Shown piece by piece: positions 1-9,362 of a DNA stretch of 64,000 nucleotides. The translations under genes were made by a program, and so were the position numbers. The notes under the pieces are model-generated. The model did no database searches. It saw nothing but the letters and a program-made list of their open reading frames with translations, and was not told the DNA's origin. The stretch spans positions 124,001 to 188,000 of the forward strand of contig JACJZN010000007.1 in assembly GCA_020635565.1 (NCBI GenBank), written 5' to 3'. This DNA comes from Flavobacteriales bacterium (lineage in GTDB: Bacteria; Bacteroidota; Bacteroidia; Flavobacteriales_D; Parvicellaceae). Numbering within the stretch: the first letter of the stretch is position 1; each line of letters starts with the position of its first letter.

Positions 1-488
1 TGTTGCCCTAAACCAAAGAACAGTCTGTTAACACTACCCATACCTGAATAGGTGTAAGTTATTGTATCTCCTTCATTAGGGTCGTAATCATTGATATCAT
101 ATCCTGTAGTAGAATATGGCATCAAACCAAATGCAAATCCCGTTTTTGGACTTATAGGAAGTAATAAGGAGAAATCTCTCAATGCTACTGTGGTCTTATT
201 AAATGACCCATTAGTCGATCGAAGGAAACTAGATTTTCCCATCACTCCCGCATCAAAAACTGGTGAATAGCGCTTTGTATTTGAATAGGTCGCTGGGTTG
301 GAAAAATTGATATACTTAAAATCTGAAACGGCAACATTAGCTCCTCCTAATCCAATAAAAGGCGTTGATACCATTGGAACTTGTTCTCCCAATCCAAATC
401 TGGTATAAGGAGAGCTATTCAGATCTTGTCCATAATACGCCATGCCCATTAATAGACCTAAAATTGTGAGTATATTACGATTCGACAT
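1..488 (-). CDS. Outer-membrane protein, N-terminal part (runs off the window)
   Basis: The reading frame starts with ATG at 488 and is open to the window edge, giving about 162 residues. It begins with a short signal peptide ending near MAYYGQ, followed by the motif SSPYTRFGLGE and a glycine-rich stretch GLGGANVAVSD, then alternating aromatic and hydrophobic segments. This is the look of Bacteroidota outer-membrane beta-barrel proteins of the FadL/OmpP1-like kind. It overlaps the end of coaX by 14 bases, so it is probably translated from the same mRNA. The C-terminal barrel cannot be seen, so the exact family and any substrate are unknown. Confidence 0.7.
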   Translation of the reverse strand, partial: MSNRNILTILGLLMGMAYYGQDLNSSPYTRFGLGEQVPMVSTPFIGLGGANVAVSDFKYINFSNPATYSNTKRYSPVFDAGVMGKSSFLRSTNGSFNKTTVALRDFSLLLPISPKTGFAFGLMPYSTTGYDINDYDPNEGDTITYTYSGMGSVNRLFFGLGQ

Positions 489-1203
489 TATGGCGTAAAA
501 TTTTGTTTAAACCTCTTAGCGTCAGCCAACGGTCTGCAAAGATGCTATTTTTTTGCGAAAATTCCATTTTTTGAAGTTCTTCCATATCCCCTCCTGTAAT
601 GATTACCTTAAGGCCATTATATTTTAAACGATATTGCTGTATCGTTGCCTCTATTTCGTTTTTCATTCCCATATAGCATCCAGCATGAATAGAAGATGAA
701 GTGTCATCACCTAGACTTATTGCGTCCATTTGCTCAGGTTCTACTAACGGTAATTTATCTGTGAAAGTATGTACAGCTTTGAACCTCATTCGCAACCCTG
801 GCGCAATACTTCCTCCAAGATATGAATTTGAACTATCAATAAAATCGAATTTTAGGCAAGTGCCTGCATCAACTATCAAAGTGTTCGTATTATTGAATAA
901 AAGGTAGGCACCCACAGCGTTTGCAAGTCTATCCTTACCTAATGTTTCTGGTGTTCTATAAGCATTTGTAATAGGTAAATCAGTAACAGAATCCAGAACT
1001 ACAGGATGCTGGAATAACGATATCACAAACTTTGTTAATTCTTCATTTGCTACAGACGAAATAATGCAGTTGTCTATTTTCTTTTCAAATAATAATTCAG
1101 CTATGGATTCCATATTTATTGCAAAATCTACAGCAATTAATTCATCTTCCTCAAACCACGCTATTTTCGTTCGAGTGTTTCCTATGTCAACGATTACATT
1201 CAA
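475..1203 (-). CDS. coaX: Type III pantothenate kinase
   Basis: CoaX phosphorylates pantothenate in the first step of coenzyme A synthesis in the cytoplasm. The 242-residue protein has the family signatures: DIGNTRTK at residues 6-13 (phosphate/ATP-binding, Asp6 and Asn9), GKDR at 89-92 with the presumed catalytic Asp91, DAGTCLKFD at 112-120, and GGSIAPGL at 130-137. Length is normal for the family. The start is a TTG at 1203 whose last two bases overlap the TGA of the upstream gene (TTGA, four-base overlap), a sign of translational coupling; the nearby ATG at 1199 is out of frame. It lies between an exported protein of unknown role and an outer-membrane protein. Confidence 0.95.
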   Translation of the reverse strand: MNVIVDIGNTRTKIAWFEEDELIAVDFAINMESIAELLFEKKIDNCIISSVANEELTKFVISLFQHPVVLDSVTDLPITNAYRTPETLGKDRLANAVGAYLLFNNTNTLIVDAGTCLKFDFIDSSNSYLGGSIAPGLRMRFKAVHTFTDKLPLVEPEQMDAISLGDDTSSSIHAGCYMGMKNEIEATIQQYRLKYNGLKVIITGGDMEELQKMEFSQKNSIFADRWLTLRGLNKILRHNVES

Positions 1204-2162
1204 CGATGATAGTTTCCCAATTTACTTTGCATAAACCTCAATAGATAGGGGTAGATCTGAAAACTGGTCGATTTTGCAAACTCTTCAATCCGTTCTCCAT
1301 CCTCTGCACATGGATTAATTGTGGCATCAAGCATAAACTTTTTACCATCTGTTGTAAGTAAAAGTTTACTGTGATAAGTGTCTGTATCCTCTGCTGTACA
1401 ATACAAATCGTAAATTGTACTAATCTCTCCAATAGTATCTCTATTAAGGTCTGTAAGTTCAATACTTGGTAAAGAAAATCCAGCATTTGGTTCTATCGAA
1501 CATCCTGTGTAAACATCAGTAAATTTTCTAACCAAATTAAGTTCTTCTTCTTTCTTTCTAAAATGATATAGGTAGAGATATTTCTTAAACTCTTCAGAAG
1601 AGTCAACGATATATTTGGTAGTTAACTGACTTCGAACAATGATATTTTCTCCCGTTTTATCTTCCCATGTATAGGCATCAATAAATTTCCCCCAAACAAG
1701 ATTTGTATCTATTCTTTCCTTAAATGAATAAAAATCTAACTGTAGAAATGGATTGGGGCTAGGATCGTAGAAAAATAAATTTCGTTCTTCTACTGATCTC
1801 TTCACTCTAACTTCGAATATTAGGTCTTGAGGTGATAGTTTACCTTCTTTTGATTCGTTACTCAAAGCAATAAAGTCACCCGGAAAATTAAAATGATTCC
1901 ATTCGTCTGAAATTGTAATCAATGAAAGTGCATAATGTTTTTTTTCATTGGTGTCGTATACCACTACACTTAGCGCCCTTTCATTTGATCCCCAGGCATT
2001 TCTGATAGAAAAATAGTTATCAAAGTCCAGCGTCATCTGCCAGGTTCCTTCATTTGAATTTCCCTGAGAGATTCCTACATGAATCAAAGAGAATACGAAA
2101 AGAGAGAAAAGGTAAAGTTTAAGAATAAAATTAGACCAGATTGATTCTTTTGTACAATTCAT
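1200..2162 (-). CDS. Exported protein of unknown function, possibly M949_RS01915-like
   Basis: The 320-residue product has a hydrophobic segment at about residues 12-33 ending in GISQ, so it is probably exported. The C-terminal third contains ELTDLNRDTIGEISTIYDL followed by YC and a segment ending in KFMLDATI. This resembles the pattern of flavobacterial M949_RS01915-type proteins, in which a conserved Asp-rich loop precedes a Cys and a short strand pair; the match is from memory and moderate. The start ATG at 2162 lies 32 bases inside the response-regulator gene and the stop overlaps coaX, so it sits in the middle of a coupled operon. No catalytic motif is evident. Confidence 0.6.
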   Translation of the reverse strand: MNCTKESIWSNFILKLYLFSLFVFSLIHVGISQGNSNEGTWQMTLDFDNYFSIRNAWGSNERALSVVVYDTNEKKHYALSLITISDEWNHFNFPGDFIALSNESKEGKLSPQDLIFEVRVKRSVEERNLFFYDPSPNPFLQLDFYSFKERIDTNLVWGKFIDAYTWEDKTGENIIVRSQLTTKYIVDSSEEFKKYLYLYHFRKKEEELNLVRKFTDVYTGCSIEPNAGFSLPSIELTDLNRDTIGEISTIYDLYCTAEDTDTYHSKLLLTTDGKKFMLDATINPCAEDGERIEEFAKSTSFQIYPYLLRFMQSKLGNYHR

Positions 2163-2883
2163 CTTTATAGGATCCTCCGATTGGAATGATCTTTTTATTG
2201 TCTTCTAAAATAATATTTGGAGCCTCGATCTGAGCAATTTTATCCAATCTAACAATATAAGATCTATGAACTCTTAAGAAACTATCTGTAGGCATCTTAT
2301 CCTCAATATCCTTCATCGTACTATGAATGGTATATCGTGCAGAAGCTGCATTAATAACTACATAGTCCTTTAGCGCTTCAATAATATATATATCCTTGGT
2401 GTTGAGTTTGATTAATCTCGATTTACTTTTTACAAAGATGAAATCAGTATTTTCTTTATTCTCAACTACACTGTAAAGCATGTCTCTTTCTTTCAATACT
2501 TCAAGTTCTTTACCATGCTTGTAAAGTGCCATTTCTATTGAAGTATGTAGATCTATTTCTTTGAAAGGCTTAATTATATAAGCATATGGCTCTGTTACTT
2601 TAGCCTTAGACAATGTACTTTCATCTGCATAAGCTGTTAAGAAAATAATTGGAATATTATACTTTTCCTTGATTTCAGCAGAGGCCTCAATTCCTGTAAT
2701 ATCACCTTTCAGCATGATATCCATTAAGATAATATCCGGTGTCTTCTCTCCAGCCAGTTCAATCGCTTTCTCACCTGTAGCAGCTGCTCCAACAACATTA
2801 TATCCCAGCTTTTTTAAACTGTATTGAATGTCTTTGGAAACAATACTTTCGTCTTCAACAACTAAAACATTAATCTTGCTCAT
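2131..2883 (-). CDS. LytTR-family response regulator
   Basis: This 250-residue cytoplasmic regulator has an N-terminal receiver domain (about 3-120) with the acidic pair Glu10/Asp11, phosphoacceptor Asp55 in ILMDI, Thr83 and Lys105 in IIKPF. A LytTR DNA-binding domain occupies about 150-248, with the typical FLRVHRSYIVRLDKI segment. It follows the multi-PAS kinase by 30 bases on the same strand and is very probably its partner. LytTR regulators bind paired 9-12 bp direct repeats upstream of target genes; the target here is not evident from the sequence. Confidence 0.93.
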   Translation of the reverse strand: MSKINVLVVEDESIVSKDIQYSLKKLGYNVVGAAATGEKAIELAGEKTPDIILMDIMLKGDITGIEASAEIKEKYNIPIIFLTAYADESTLSKAKVTEPYAYIIKPFKEIDLHTSIEMALYKHGKELEVLKERDMLYSVVENKENTDFIFVKSKSRLIKLNTKDIYIIEALKDYVVINAASARYTIHSTMKDIEDKMPTDSFLRVHRSYIVRLDKIAQIEAPNIILEDNKKIIPIGGSYKDELYKRINLV

Positions 2884-2913
2884 TCTTCAATAGTTAAGGG
2901 GGTGGTCTAAAGT

Positions 2914-5490
2914 TTAGTTCAATTTTTCAAAGGTAAGCAAATATTTTGTTCCCGCTTCTGTTTTCATTTCTAAAGTACCATCCAACTGATCTGTGAGTGT
3001 TTGTACTAGCTGCAATCCTAATGAATCGGTTTCATCTATATTAAAATCTGATGGTAGCCCTATGCCATTATCCTCAATCCAAATTTTAACTCTGTTTCCT
3101 TCTTCATTAATTCTAATTTCCAGTGTCGGTTCTTCGATGTCTATAAAAGCATATTTCATTGCATTCGTAAGAAGTTCATTTAGAATGAGTCCACAGGGAA
3201 TTGCCTGATCCAGATTAAGGTTTATAGCCCCTAGATCCGTCACTAACATTACATCTTTATCAGGTAATAAAAATGTGTGTACTACATTGTTTATCAAATT
3301 ATTGAGATAATCCGAAAAATTAACCTGTGAGAAATCCTTCGAACGATATAAACTTTCATGAATAAAAGACATTGACTTTACCCTATTCTGAGACTCTCTA
3401 AGAATATCCAATGTATTCTTATCTTTTACATAAGAAGATTGAAGATTGAGGATACTCGAGATCACCTGAAGATTATTCTTTACTCTGTGATGAACCTCTT
3501 TAAGTAAAACTTCTTTTTCTTGAAGTGATTTGTTTATCGCTATCTCTGTTTCCTTCTTATCAGTAATATCCATTGCCATAACGGCAATATCATACTTTGA
3601 TTTTCCTTCTACAGTGATGGGACTTAGAAACGTCTCAATCCAAACCTCATCTCCTTTTGTGCTTTTAAGAATTCCTTCGAACTGTATTGGACTACCTGTT
3701 GTAGCTTTCTCATAGAATTCTATAAGGTTAGTTTTTACTTCTGTACTTACTGAATTCAATAAAATTCTCATCAAATTCATTCCTACCGCTATCTCTTCAT
3801 TCAAGTGATGATAAGCAAACTCGCTTAGTTTGGTATTAAATGAGGTAATGTTATATTCATGATCCAGCGTACACATGATCACATCGGATTTATTTTCAAA
3901 AATAGATTCCAGATGTGATGTTTGTTTTAGAATAAGTTCCTGATACTCTTTTTCCTGTGTTACATCCCTTATGATATCCCTACTTCCAACATACTTTCCT
4001 CCTTCAAAAATGGCTGAACTAGATAAGTTTACATATTTGATTTCATCCCCACTTTTTACTCTAAATTCAACATTTGAAATACTTCCATTGTTTCTAAATT
4101 CCAGACTTCTCTGTTTTACCACCTCCAAATCCTCCTGATAGACAAAGTCAAATAATTGACGCCCAATACAGTTTTCAGTATTTAGAAGCTCTTTTGCAGC
4201 ATTGTTTGAATCAAGAATTACATTTTTTTCATTTACTATTATCAGCGCGTCACTCAGGTTTACAAATAGATCACGATACTTCTTCTCACTTCTAATCAGT
4301 TCCTCTTCAGCTTTCTTTAAATCGGTAATATCTCGGGAAATTCCCATATATCCAATCTTATCTCCCTTCTTATTTCTCATTACAGAACAAGAAAGAAAAC
4401 AAGTAAATTCCGAACCGTCCTTCCTCAAATTAGTTACCTCACCAATATAAAATCCCTCATTTTTTAACGACATAGCAATAGTCTTAAATTCATCTTCTAT
4501 TGCATAAATACTTCTGGCATTCAGAGAGACAAACTCTTCTCTAGTATATTTAAATGCATACAATGATGAAGGACTTACTTCTGTGATGTTATTTTCAAGA
4601 TCTGTAGAAATTATCATATCAATAGAACTGTTGAACACACTTTTACTGATTTCCTGGGAAGTTTCAAGCTTGCGCTGAGTTTCCTTATGTTTTTCTATTT
4701 CTCTCTCAAGCAAAATATTAGCTTCACTTGCCAAATTTGCCCTTAATTGTTCTTTTGCGAGGTCTTCCTGCAACTGATAATCTGAAACAATAGTAGTAAC
4801 AATGTCTTGATCTCTATAATTAGATATAAAAGATTCTAAGATAAATTTATGCCACTTTTCATCAGACGACTGTCTGGATACAATAATGAACTTCCCTTTT
4901 TTAGGGTCTTTGATGTGTTCAATTATTTTCTCCTTTTCAAGTGAGTTAAATAAAGTTGTAAGCTCAACTCCGATTATGTCCGAAAACTGATAACCACTGT
5001 ACTCTAGAAAAGTTTTATTACAGGAAATTACTTTTCCATTAATATGATTGATTATACCATCAGGTAATTGATGATATATTTCCTCATAGGTTTCCTTTGT
5101 TTGTAATAAATCCTCCTTCTCTGAAATATCCTTAATAGCAACCAGTATATAAAATTCACTATCATCTTGCAAGATGGAGTAGTTGAATCTACCATAGAAT
5201 TGGTTTTTCTGTTTGGTAATTACCGATTCTTCATAGGAATAACCATTGTTATCAAGCAGTACTTTTTTGAATTTTTGTATTAATTCGGGAGTGATCTTTG
5301 CCTTACTTTCATATGATATGAAATCATACATAAATTTTCCAATGATCTGAGAACTATCTGTAGCCTCAAATAGATTAACTGCTCCCTTGTTTGCACCAAT
5401 AATTTCATAGGTATTACTATCCAATAGGAAATACGCACTTCTGGAATTTTGGAAGAAATTGTTAAAATATTTTATAAGATCAGCCTTCAA
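2914..5490 (-). CDS. Multi-PAS sensor histidine kinase (HisKA_2 type)
   Basis: The 858-residue protein has no membrane segment and appears cytoplasmic. Five PAS domains can be seen at roughly 10-125, 133-245, 283-395, 400-515 and 525-645, several ending in the DIT..K linker typical of PAS-PAC units. The kinase core starts with EVHHRVKNNLQ at 665-675 (phospho-accepting His at 667/668), the HisKA_2 signature, and continues with the N-box LILNELLTNAMKYAF and the G-box DNGIGLP near 807. The start is TTG at 5490, overlapping the stop of the upstream gene by 11 bases; an in-frame stop lies just upstream and the next Met is beyond the first PAS, so TTG is favoured. It should phosphorylate the LytTR regulator next to it. 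The sensed signal is unknown. Confidence 0.93.
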   Translation of the reverse strand: MKADLIKYFNNFFQNSRSAYFLLDSNTYEIIGANKGAVNLFEATDSSQIIGKFMYDFISYESKAKITPELIQKFKKVLLDNNGYSYEESVITKQKNQFYGRFNYSILQDDSEFYILVAIKDISEKEDLLQTKETYEEIYHQLPDGIINHINGKVISCNKTFLEYSGYQFSDIIGVELTTLFNSLEKEKIIEHIKDPKKGKFIIVSRQSSDEKWHKFILESFISNYRDQDIVTTIVSDYQLQEDLAKEQLRANLASEANILLEREIEKHKETQRKLETSQEISKSVFNSSIDMIISTDLENNITEVSPSSLYAFKYTREEFVSLNARSIYAIEDEFKTIAMSLKNEGFYIGEVTNLRKDGSEFTCFLSCSVMRNKKGDKIGYMGISRDITDLKKAEEELIRSEKKYRDLFVNLSDALIIVNEKNVILDSNNAAKELLNTENCIGRQLFDFVYQEDLEVVKQRSLEFRNNGSISNVEFRVKSGDEIKYVNLSSSAIFEGGKYVGSRDIIRDVTQEKEYQELILKQTSHLESIFENKSDVIMCTLDHEYNITSFNTKLSEFAYHHLNEEIAVGMNLMRILLNSVSTEVKTNLIEFYEKATTGSPIQFEGILKSTKGDEVWIETFLSPITVEGKSKYDIAVMAMDITDKKETEIAINKSLQEKEVLLKEVHHRVKNNLQVISSILNLQSSYVKDKNTLDILRESQNRVKSMSFIHESLYRSKDFSQVNFSDYLNNLINNVVHTFLLPDKDVMLVTDLGAINLNLDQAIPCGLILNELLTNAMKYAFIDIEEPTLEIRINEEGNRVKIWIEDNGIGLPSDFNIDETDSLGLQLVQTLTDQLDGTLEMKTEAGTKYLLTFEKLN

Positions 5491-7057
5491 TTCTTTTCAC
5501 CTTTACTCCATTGATCTTATGTTCCTCTCCTCTCTTGTAAACAATTTGAATACTGATTGTACCATCCTCATTATACTTGATCCATTCACCTTCCTTAAGT
5601 CCATTATCATATTTTCCTTCCCAGTATAATTTTCCGTTCGGATAGTAGTATTTATGCTTGCCAATTGGAAGTCCATTAATGTATTCTCCTTTGAATGCTA
5701 AAGTTCCATCTTTATATTTATAAATCCAAACACCATGTTTGACATTATCTCTAAATTCTCCTTCTTCTGTATGGTCGTTAACACAATAGAACCACTTACC
5801 ATCCTGAATACCATCAATATATTCACCACTTGTAAGTACATTCCCAAGTGTATCATACTCAATCACTACTCCATCTTCTTTACCTCTTCTGTAACTTTCC
5901 TCCCTTTTAATTTGCCTATTTGAATACCACCATTTCCAGTTACCATTTGGTAATCCGTTCTGGTAACTTCCTTTTTGCTGAAGATCACCATTTTTGAAAT
6001 AGTATTTCCATTCATTCACTTTTATTCCACCGCTAAACTCGCCTTCCGACTTTAATTCACCTGTTTCATAATAATAACTCCACTTTCCTGTTTTTGCTCC
6101 AGCAGTATCTAATAAACCTTCGGCCAGTTTCACATCATTTCTATATTCGAACGAAGCCATCAGAACACCAGTACTATCATACTCTCTAAACACTCCTTGT
6201 TTCATTCCATTATTATAACCTCCAACCATCATACTTCCATCAGGTCTCACTTCTTTTTCTAATTCAAAAAATACTACATCTTCACTTTCAGTATCAATCT
6301 CTCCAAACTCATATTTTTCAAGTGTTTTTAGTCCACCTTTTTTATTATACTCCTTCACGATTCCATTCAGTTCTCCGTGCATGAATTCGCCTTCCCACTT
6401 CAAATTACCATTTTCATAAAATTCTTTCCAAACACCATGTTTTTGACCATTTTCATCATAGCGATTGATCATTTCTTCACTTCTGAGAAAACCTGAAGTA
6501 TACTCCTGTATGGTGATTAATCTTCCTGTTGAATCATATTCATAAGCAAACCCTTCCAGTTTATCGTCTACATTATTTTTTGTCCAATTCAATTGCCCAG
6601 AGGGGTAATAGCTATTATAAGCACCCTGCTTTAGATTATTTACATATAACTCATCTGACCTAACTGAACCAACAGTATCATACTTGATTAGTAATCCGTT
6701 CTTCAAACCATCTTTATAATTGATAGCCTGTGTTAAATGACCTTTCTCATTGTAAAATTTCCAGGTACTATCTAATTCAAAATTAACCCGATTTCCCTCT
6801 GTTTTTTTCAGACCAGATTCATAGTAGGTAATCCAGAACCCATTAGGTTTTCCATTTTCTAAATAGCCTTCACTACTCTTTTTGCCATTTGAATAATAAA
6901 ATACATTATATCCATTCGGATCTACTTCTTCTTTTTGAGCAGAAATTTCTGAGTAGGAGAAATTAACAAATCCTATTAATAGAAATAAATTGATCTTTAA
7001 AAAAGAGAATTTACTATTCTTATTAGCTTGTTGATATGGTTGAAAGAAAATATTCAA
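5480..7057 (-). CDS. Exported MORN-like repeat protein (YwqK family repeats)
   Basis: The 525-residue product is built almost entirely of about 20 short repeats of the form NGK..GEGxYxNGxKxGxWxxYYxNG, the YwqK/MORN_2 pattern (for example GKWSYYYETGELKSEGEF). An N-terminal hydrophobic stretch at about 20-40 ending in SAQ indicates export. There is no ATG before the repeats; the likely start is TTG at 7057, since the frame upstream soon hits a stop. It is the first gene of the operon and overlaps the sensor kinase by 11 bases. Such repeats form extended beta structures; whether it modulates the kinase or acts in the envelope is not shown. Confidence 0.8.
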   Translation of the reverse strand: MNIFFQPYQQANKNSKFSFLKINLFLLIGFVNFSYSEISAQKEEVDPNGYNVFYYSNGKKSSEGYLENGKPNGFWITYYESGLKKTEGNRVNFELDSTWKFYNEKGHLTQAINYKDGLKNGLLIKYDTVGSVRSDELYVNNLKQGAYNSYYPSGQLNWTKNNVDDKLEGFAYEYDSTGRLITIQEYTSGFLRSEEMINRYDENGQKHGVWKEFYENGNLKWEGEFMHGELNGIVKEYNKKGGLKTLEKYEFGEIDTESEDVVFFELEKEVRPDGSMMVGGYNNGMKQGVFREYDSTGVLMASFEYRNDVKLAEGLLDTAGAKTGKWSYYYETGELKSEGEFSGGIKVNEWKYYFKNGDLQQKGSYQNGLPNGNWKWWYSNRQIKREESYRRGKEDGVVIEYDTLGNVLTSGEYIDGIQDGKWFYCVNDHTEEGEFRDNVKHGVWIYKYKDGTLAFKGEYINGLPIGKHKYYYPNGKLYWEGKYDNGLKEGEWIKYNEDGTISIQIVYKRGEEHKINGVKVKRIEG

Positions 7058-7443
7058 TTTTCTATGAATTAAAAGTAATTAATACTTAGTAACAATTAAT
7101 TAACATCATTAAAAAGGCTAACCTACTGATTGTAAAATTACTATTTAAAAAGTTAACAATTGGTTGATACTTAAGTTTTCCTTTATGTCTGAAGAACTTT
7201 TTCAATTTTTAGACCAATTTTTTGTGTATTCTATCTTCAAAATTGTGGATTAACTAATGAAGAACTTCCTTTGTCAAGTGAAAGTTGTTTTTGATTGAAA
7301 AAAATTATCAGATTAACAAGCAATTTTTACCATTAGTAACTAACATTAATTAACATGGATACTAAACAATATTTAGGAAGTTGTTAATAACGTGAATAAC
7401 CTCTAATAAAGGTAGTTATATTTGCCAAACTAAATTATAAAGG
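7058..7443. promoter_or_regulatory. 386-base divergent promoter region
   Basis: This AT-rich gap separates the minus-strand MORN/kinase operon from the plus-strand rpiB operon and must hold promoters for both. On the plus strand TATATTTG at 7417-7424 matches the Bacteroidota -7 element TAnnTTTG, 19 bases before the rpiB ATG, but the nearest TTG (7381) is too far upstream for a normal -33 box. Two similar stretches containing ATTAATTAACAT occur near 7095 and 7345. No open frame, RNA gene or strong hairpin was seen. Confidence 0.45.
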
Positions 7444-7872
7444 ATGAGAATTGCAATTGGAAGTGATCATGCCGGATTCAAATTGAAGGCTGTAATTATT
7501 GATCTATTAACATCAAATGGTCATGAAGTAGAAGATTTTGGTTGTTTCAATGAGGATAGTATGGATTATCCAGATGTGGCTCATCCTGCTTGTATGAGTA
7601 TTGAATCAGGCCAAAATGCTATGGGTGTTTTAATTTGCGGAAGTGGCAATGGAATAAGTATCACAGCAAATAAACATCAAGGAATTAGAGCGGCTTTATG
7701 TTGGAACGCTGAGTTAGCTGAGTTAGCAAGATTGCATAATGATGCCAATATTATTTCCTTACCTGCTAGATTTATTAGTGAAGAAGAAGCGAAAAAATGT
7801 GTGGAATTATTTTTTAGTACAGCATTTGAAGGAGGAAGACACCAACGCAGAGTAGATAAAATTTCATGTTAA
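7444..7872 (+). CDS. rpiB: Ribose 5-phosphate isomerase B
   Basis: RpiB interconverts ribose 5-phosphate and ribulose 5-phosphate in the pentose phosphate pathway. The 142-residue protein has GSDHAGF at 6-12 (Asp8, His9), the catalytic Cys65 in ICGSGNGIS, and HNDANIISL at 98-106, all in the expected order, and ends in the normal HQRRVDKI tail. Length is typical. A -7 element lies 19 bases upstream. Its stop overlaps the start of the following peptidase gene (TAATG), so the two are co-translated. The RpiB family also contains allose and galactose phosphate isomerases, but nothing here suggests a sugar-specific operon. Confidence 0.93.
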   Translation: MRIAIGSDHAGFKLKAVIIDLLTSNGHEVEDFGCFNEDSMDYPDVAHPACMSIESGQNAMGVLICGSGNGISITANKHQGIRAALCWNAELAELARLHNDANIISLPARFISEEEAKKCVELFFSTAFEGGRHQRRVDKISC

Positions 7873-9359
7873 TGAGAAAGAGCTATTTTGTAATCGGTCT
7901 TTTTGTTCTGCTGTCATCCTGTGTGATTTTCAAAAAGAAGGGAGATGTTAAGTTAGAAACATTGCCAAATGATGCAGCAAAAAAATATGCAGCAACGATT
8001 ACACCAGATGACCTAAAAAGGCATTTAAGTATTTTAGCTTCCGATGAGTATGAAGGTAGAGAAACTGCTATGCCGGGACAAAAAAAGGCTGCGAAATATA
8101 TAGAGAATCATTTTATAGAGATTGGATTAGAACCAGGAGTAAATGAATCTTCTTATCAGCAAAGTTTTCCAGTAGTTCTAAAAGATCCAAGCAAGGTTGA
8201 AGTAACCTTTGGAGAAAATAATCTAGATTTTTTGAAGGATTTCTATTATTTAGGAAATCTAGAGGATACCGTTTTTAATAACATTGAGATTATTGAACTT
8301 GGATATGGAATTGATGATGAAAATTATTCTGATTACAAGGGAAAAGATGTGAAGGGAAAATTCATTGTTGTTAAGGATGGAATACCAGAAGATGTAGAGG
8401 TGGGTGTTTCTTGGGGAAGTTATAGAAATAAACTTACTACAGCGACAGAGCACGGAGCTTTAGGAATGATCACTGTTCAAAGGGAATTTAAGGAGAGAGT
8501 AGAACAAATCAGATATTTTGTTCAGAATCCAAAGATGCAGTTACATGATAAGGGAAAACAACAGCATATTTACTCTATCCCAAATTTGTATATATCAGAT
8601 TCCTTGTGGAATTCGCTTAGGGAAAATAATTCAAGAATTTCCATGAACATAATGACCAATGAAATTATTTCATCTGAAAATGTACTAGGTTTTCTGGAAG
8701 GTACGGATTTAAAGGAAGAAATTGTTGTGATCACTGCTCATTATGATCATATTGGTTATGATAATGGTGAAATATGTAACGGTGCCGATGATGATGGAAG
8801 CGGGACTGTTTCTTTACTTGAAATAGCAGAGGCTTTCGCAATGGCTAGTAAAGATGGCAAAGGACCTCGAAGAAGTATATTGTTCATGACTGTTTCTGGA
8901 GAAGAAAAAGGATTATTGGGTTCTGAATATTATTCTGATAATCCAGTCTATCAATTGGAAAATACAGTAGTGGATCTGAATATCGATATGATTGGAAGAA
9001 AGGATAGTTTACATGAGAATGATCAATATGTTTACTTGATTGGTGCGGACAGGATAAGTAAGGATCTTCATTATATCAGTGAACATGTCAATAAGGAACT
9101 GATTAATTTTGAATTGGATTATACTTACAATATGGAGGATGATCCAAATCACTTTTACTATCGATCAGATCATTATAATTTTGCCAAACACAATATTCCA
9201 GTGATATTTTACTTTAGCGGTGTTCATGAAGATTATCACAAACCTACAGATGACGTAGAGAAGATATTGTTTCCAAAATTGGCAAAGACAGCTCAATTGG
9301 TATTTTACACTGCATGGGAGATTGCGAATAGAACAGAAAGACTAAGAAAAAACGCTTAA
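7872..9359 (+). CDS. M28-family metallopeptidase lipoprotein with PA domain
   Basis: The protein starts with a lipoprotein signal ending LLSSCVIF, so it is probably anchored in the envelope facing the periplasm or cell surface. A protease-associated (PA) insert covers roughly 130-265. The catalytic M28 domain shows the zinc-site residues in order: AHYDHIG, GADDDGSG, SGEEKGLLGS, NIDMIGR and RSDHYNFA followed by IPVIFYFSG. This predicts an aminopeptidase with two zinc ions. The ATG at 7872 overlaps the rpiB stop by one base and is preferred; an ATG at 7866 would add two residues. The idi gene follows after three bases. Confidence 0.9.
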   Translation: MRKSYFVIGLFVLLSSCVIFKKKGDVKLETLPNDAAKKYAATITPDDLKRHLSILASDEYEGRETAMPGQKKAAKYIENHFIEIGLEPGVNESSYQQSFPVVLKDPSKVEVTFGENNLDFLKDFYYLGNLEDTVFNNIEIIELGYGIDDENYSDYKGKDVKGKFIVVKDGIPEDVEVGVSWGSYRNKLTTATEHGALGMITVQREFKERVEQIRYFVQNPKMQLHDKGKQQHIYSIPNLYISDSLWNSLRENNSRISMNIMTNEIISSENVLGFLEGTDLKEEIVVITAHYDHIGYDNGEICNGADDDGSGTVSLLEIAEAFAMASKDGKGPRRSILFMTVSGEEKGLLGSEYYSDNPVYQLENTVVDLNIDMIGRKDSLHENDQYVYLIGADRISKDLHYISEHVNKELINFELDYTYNMEDDPNHFYYRSDHYNFAKHNIPVIFYFSGVHEDYHKPTDDVEKILFPKLAKTAQLVFYTAWEIANRTERLRKNA

Positions 9360-9362
9360 AAC

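Noticed and set aside
7058..7443. Possible replication origin in the AT-rich gap, with TGTGGATTA at 7244-7252
   Set aside because: Only one DnaA-box-like nonamer with a mismatch, no cluster, no dnaA or AT-rich iterons. Treated as a divergent promoter region.
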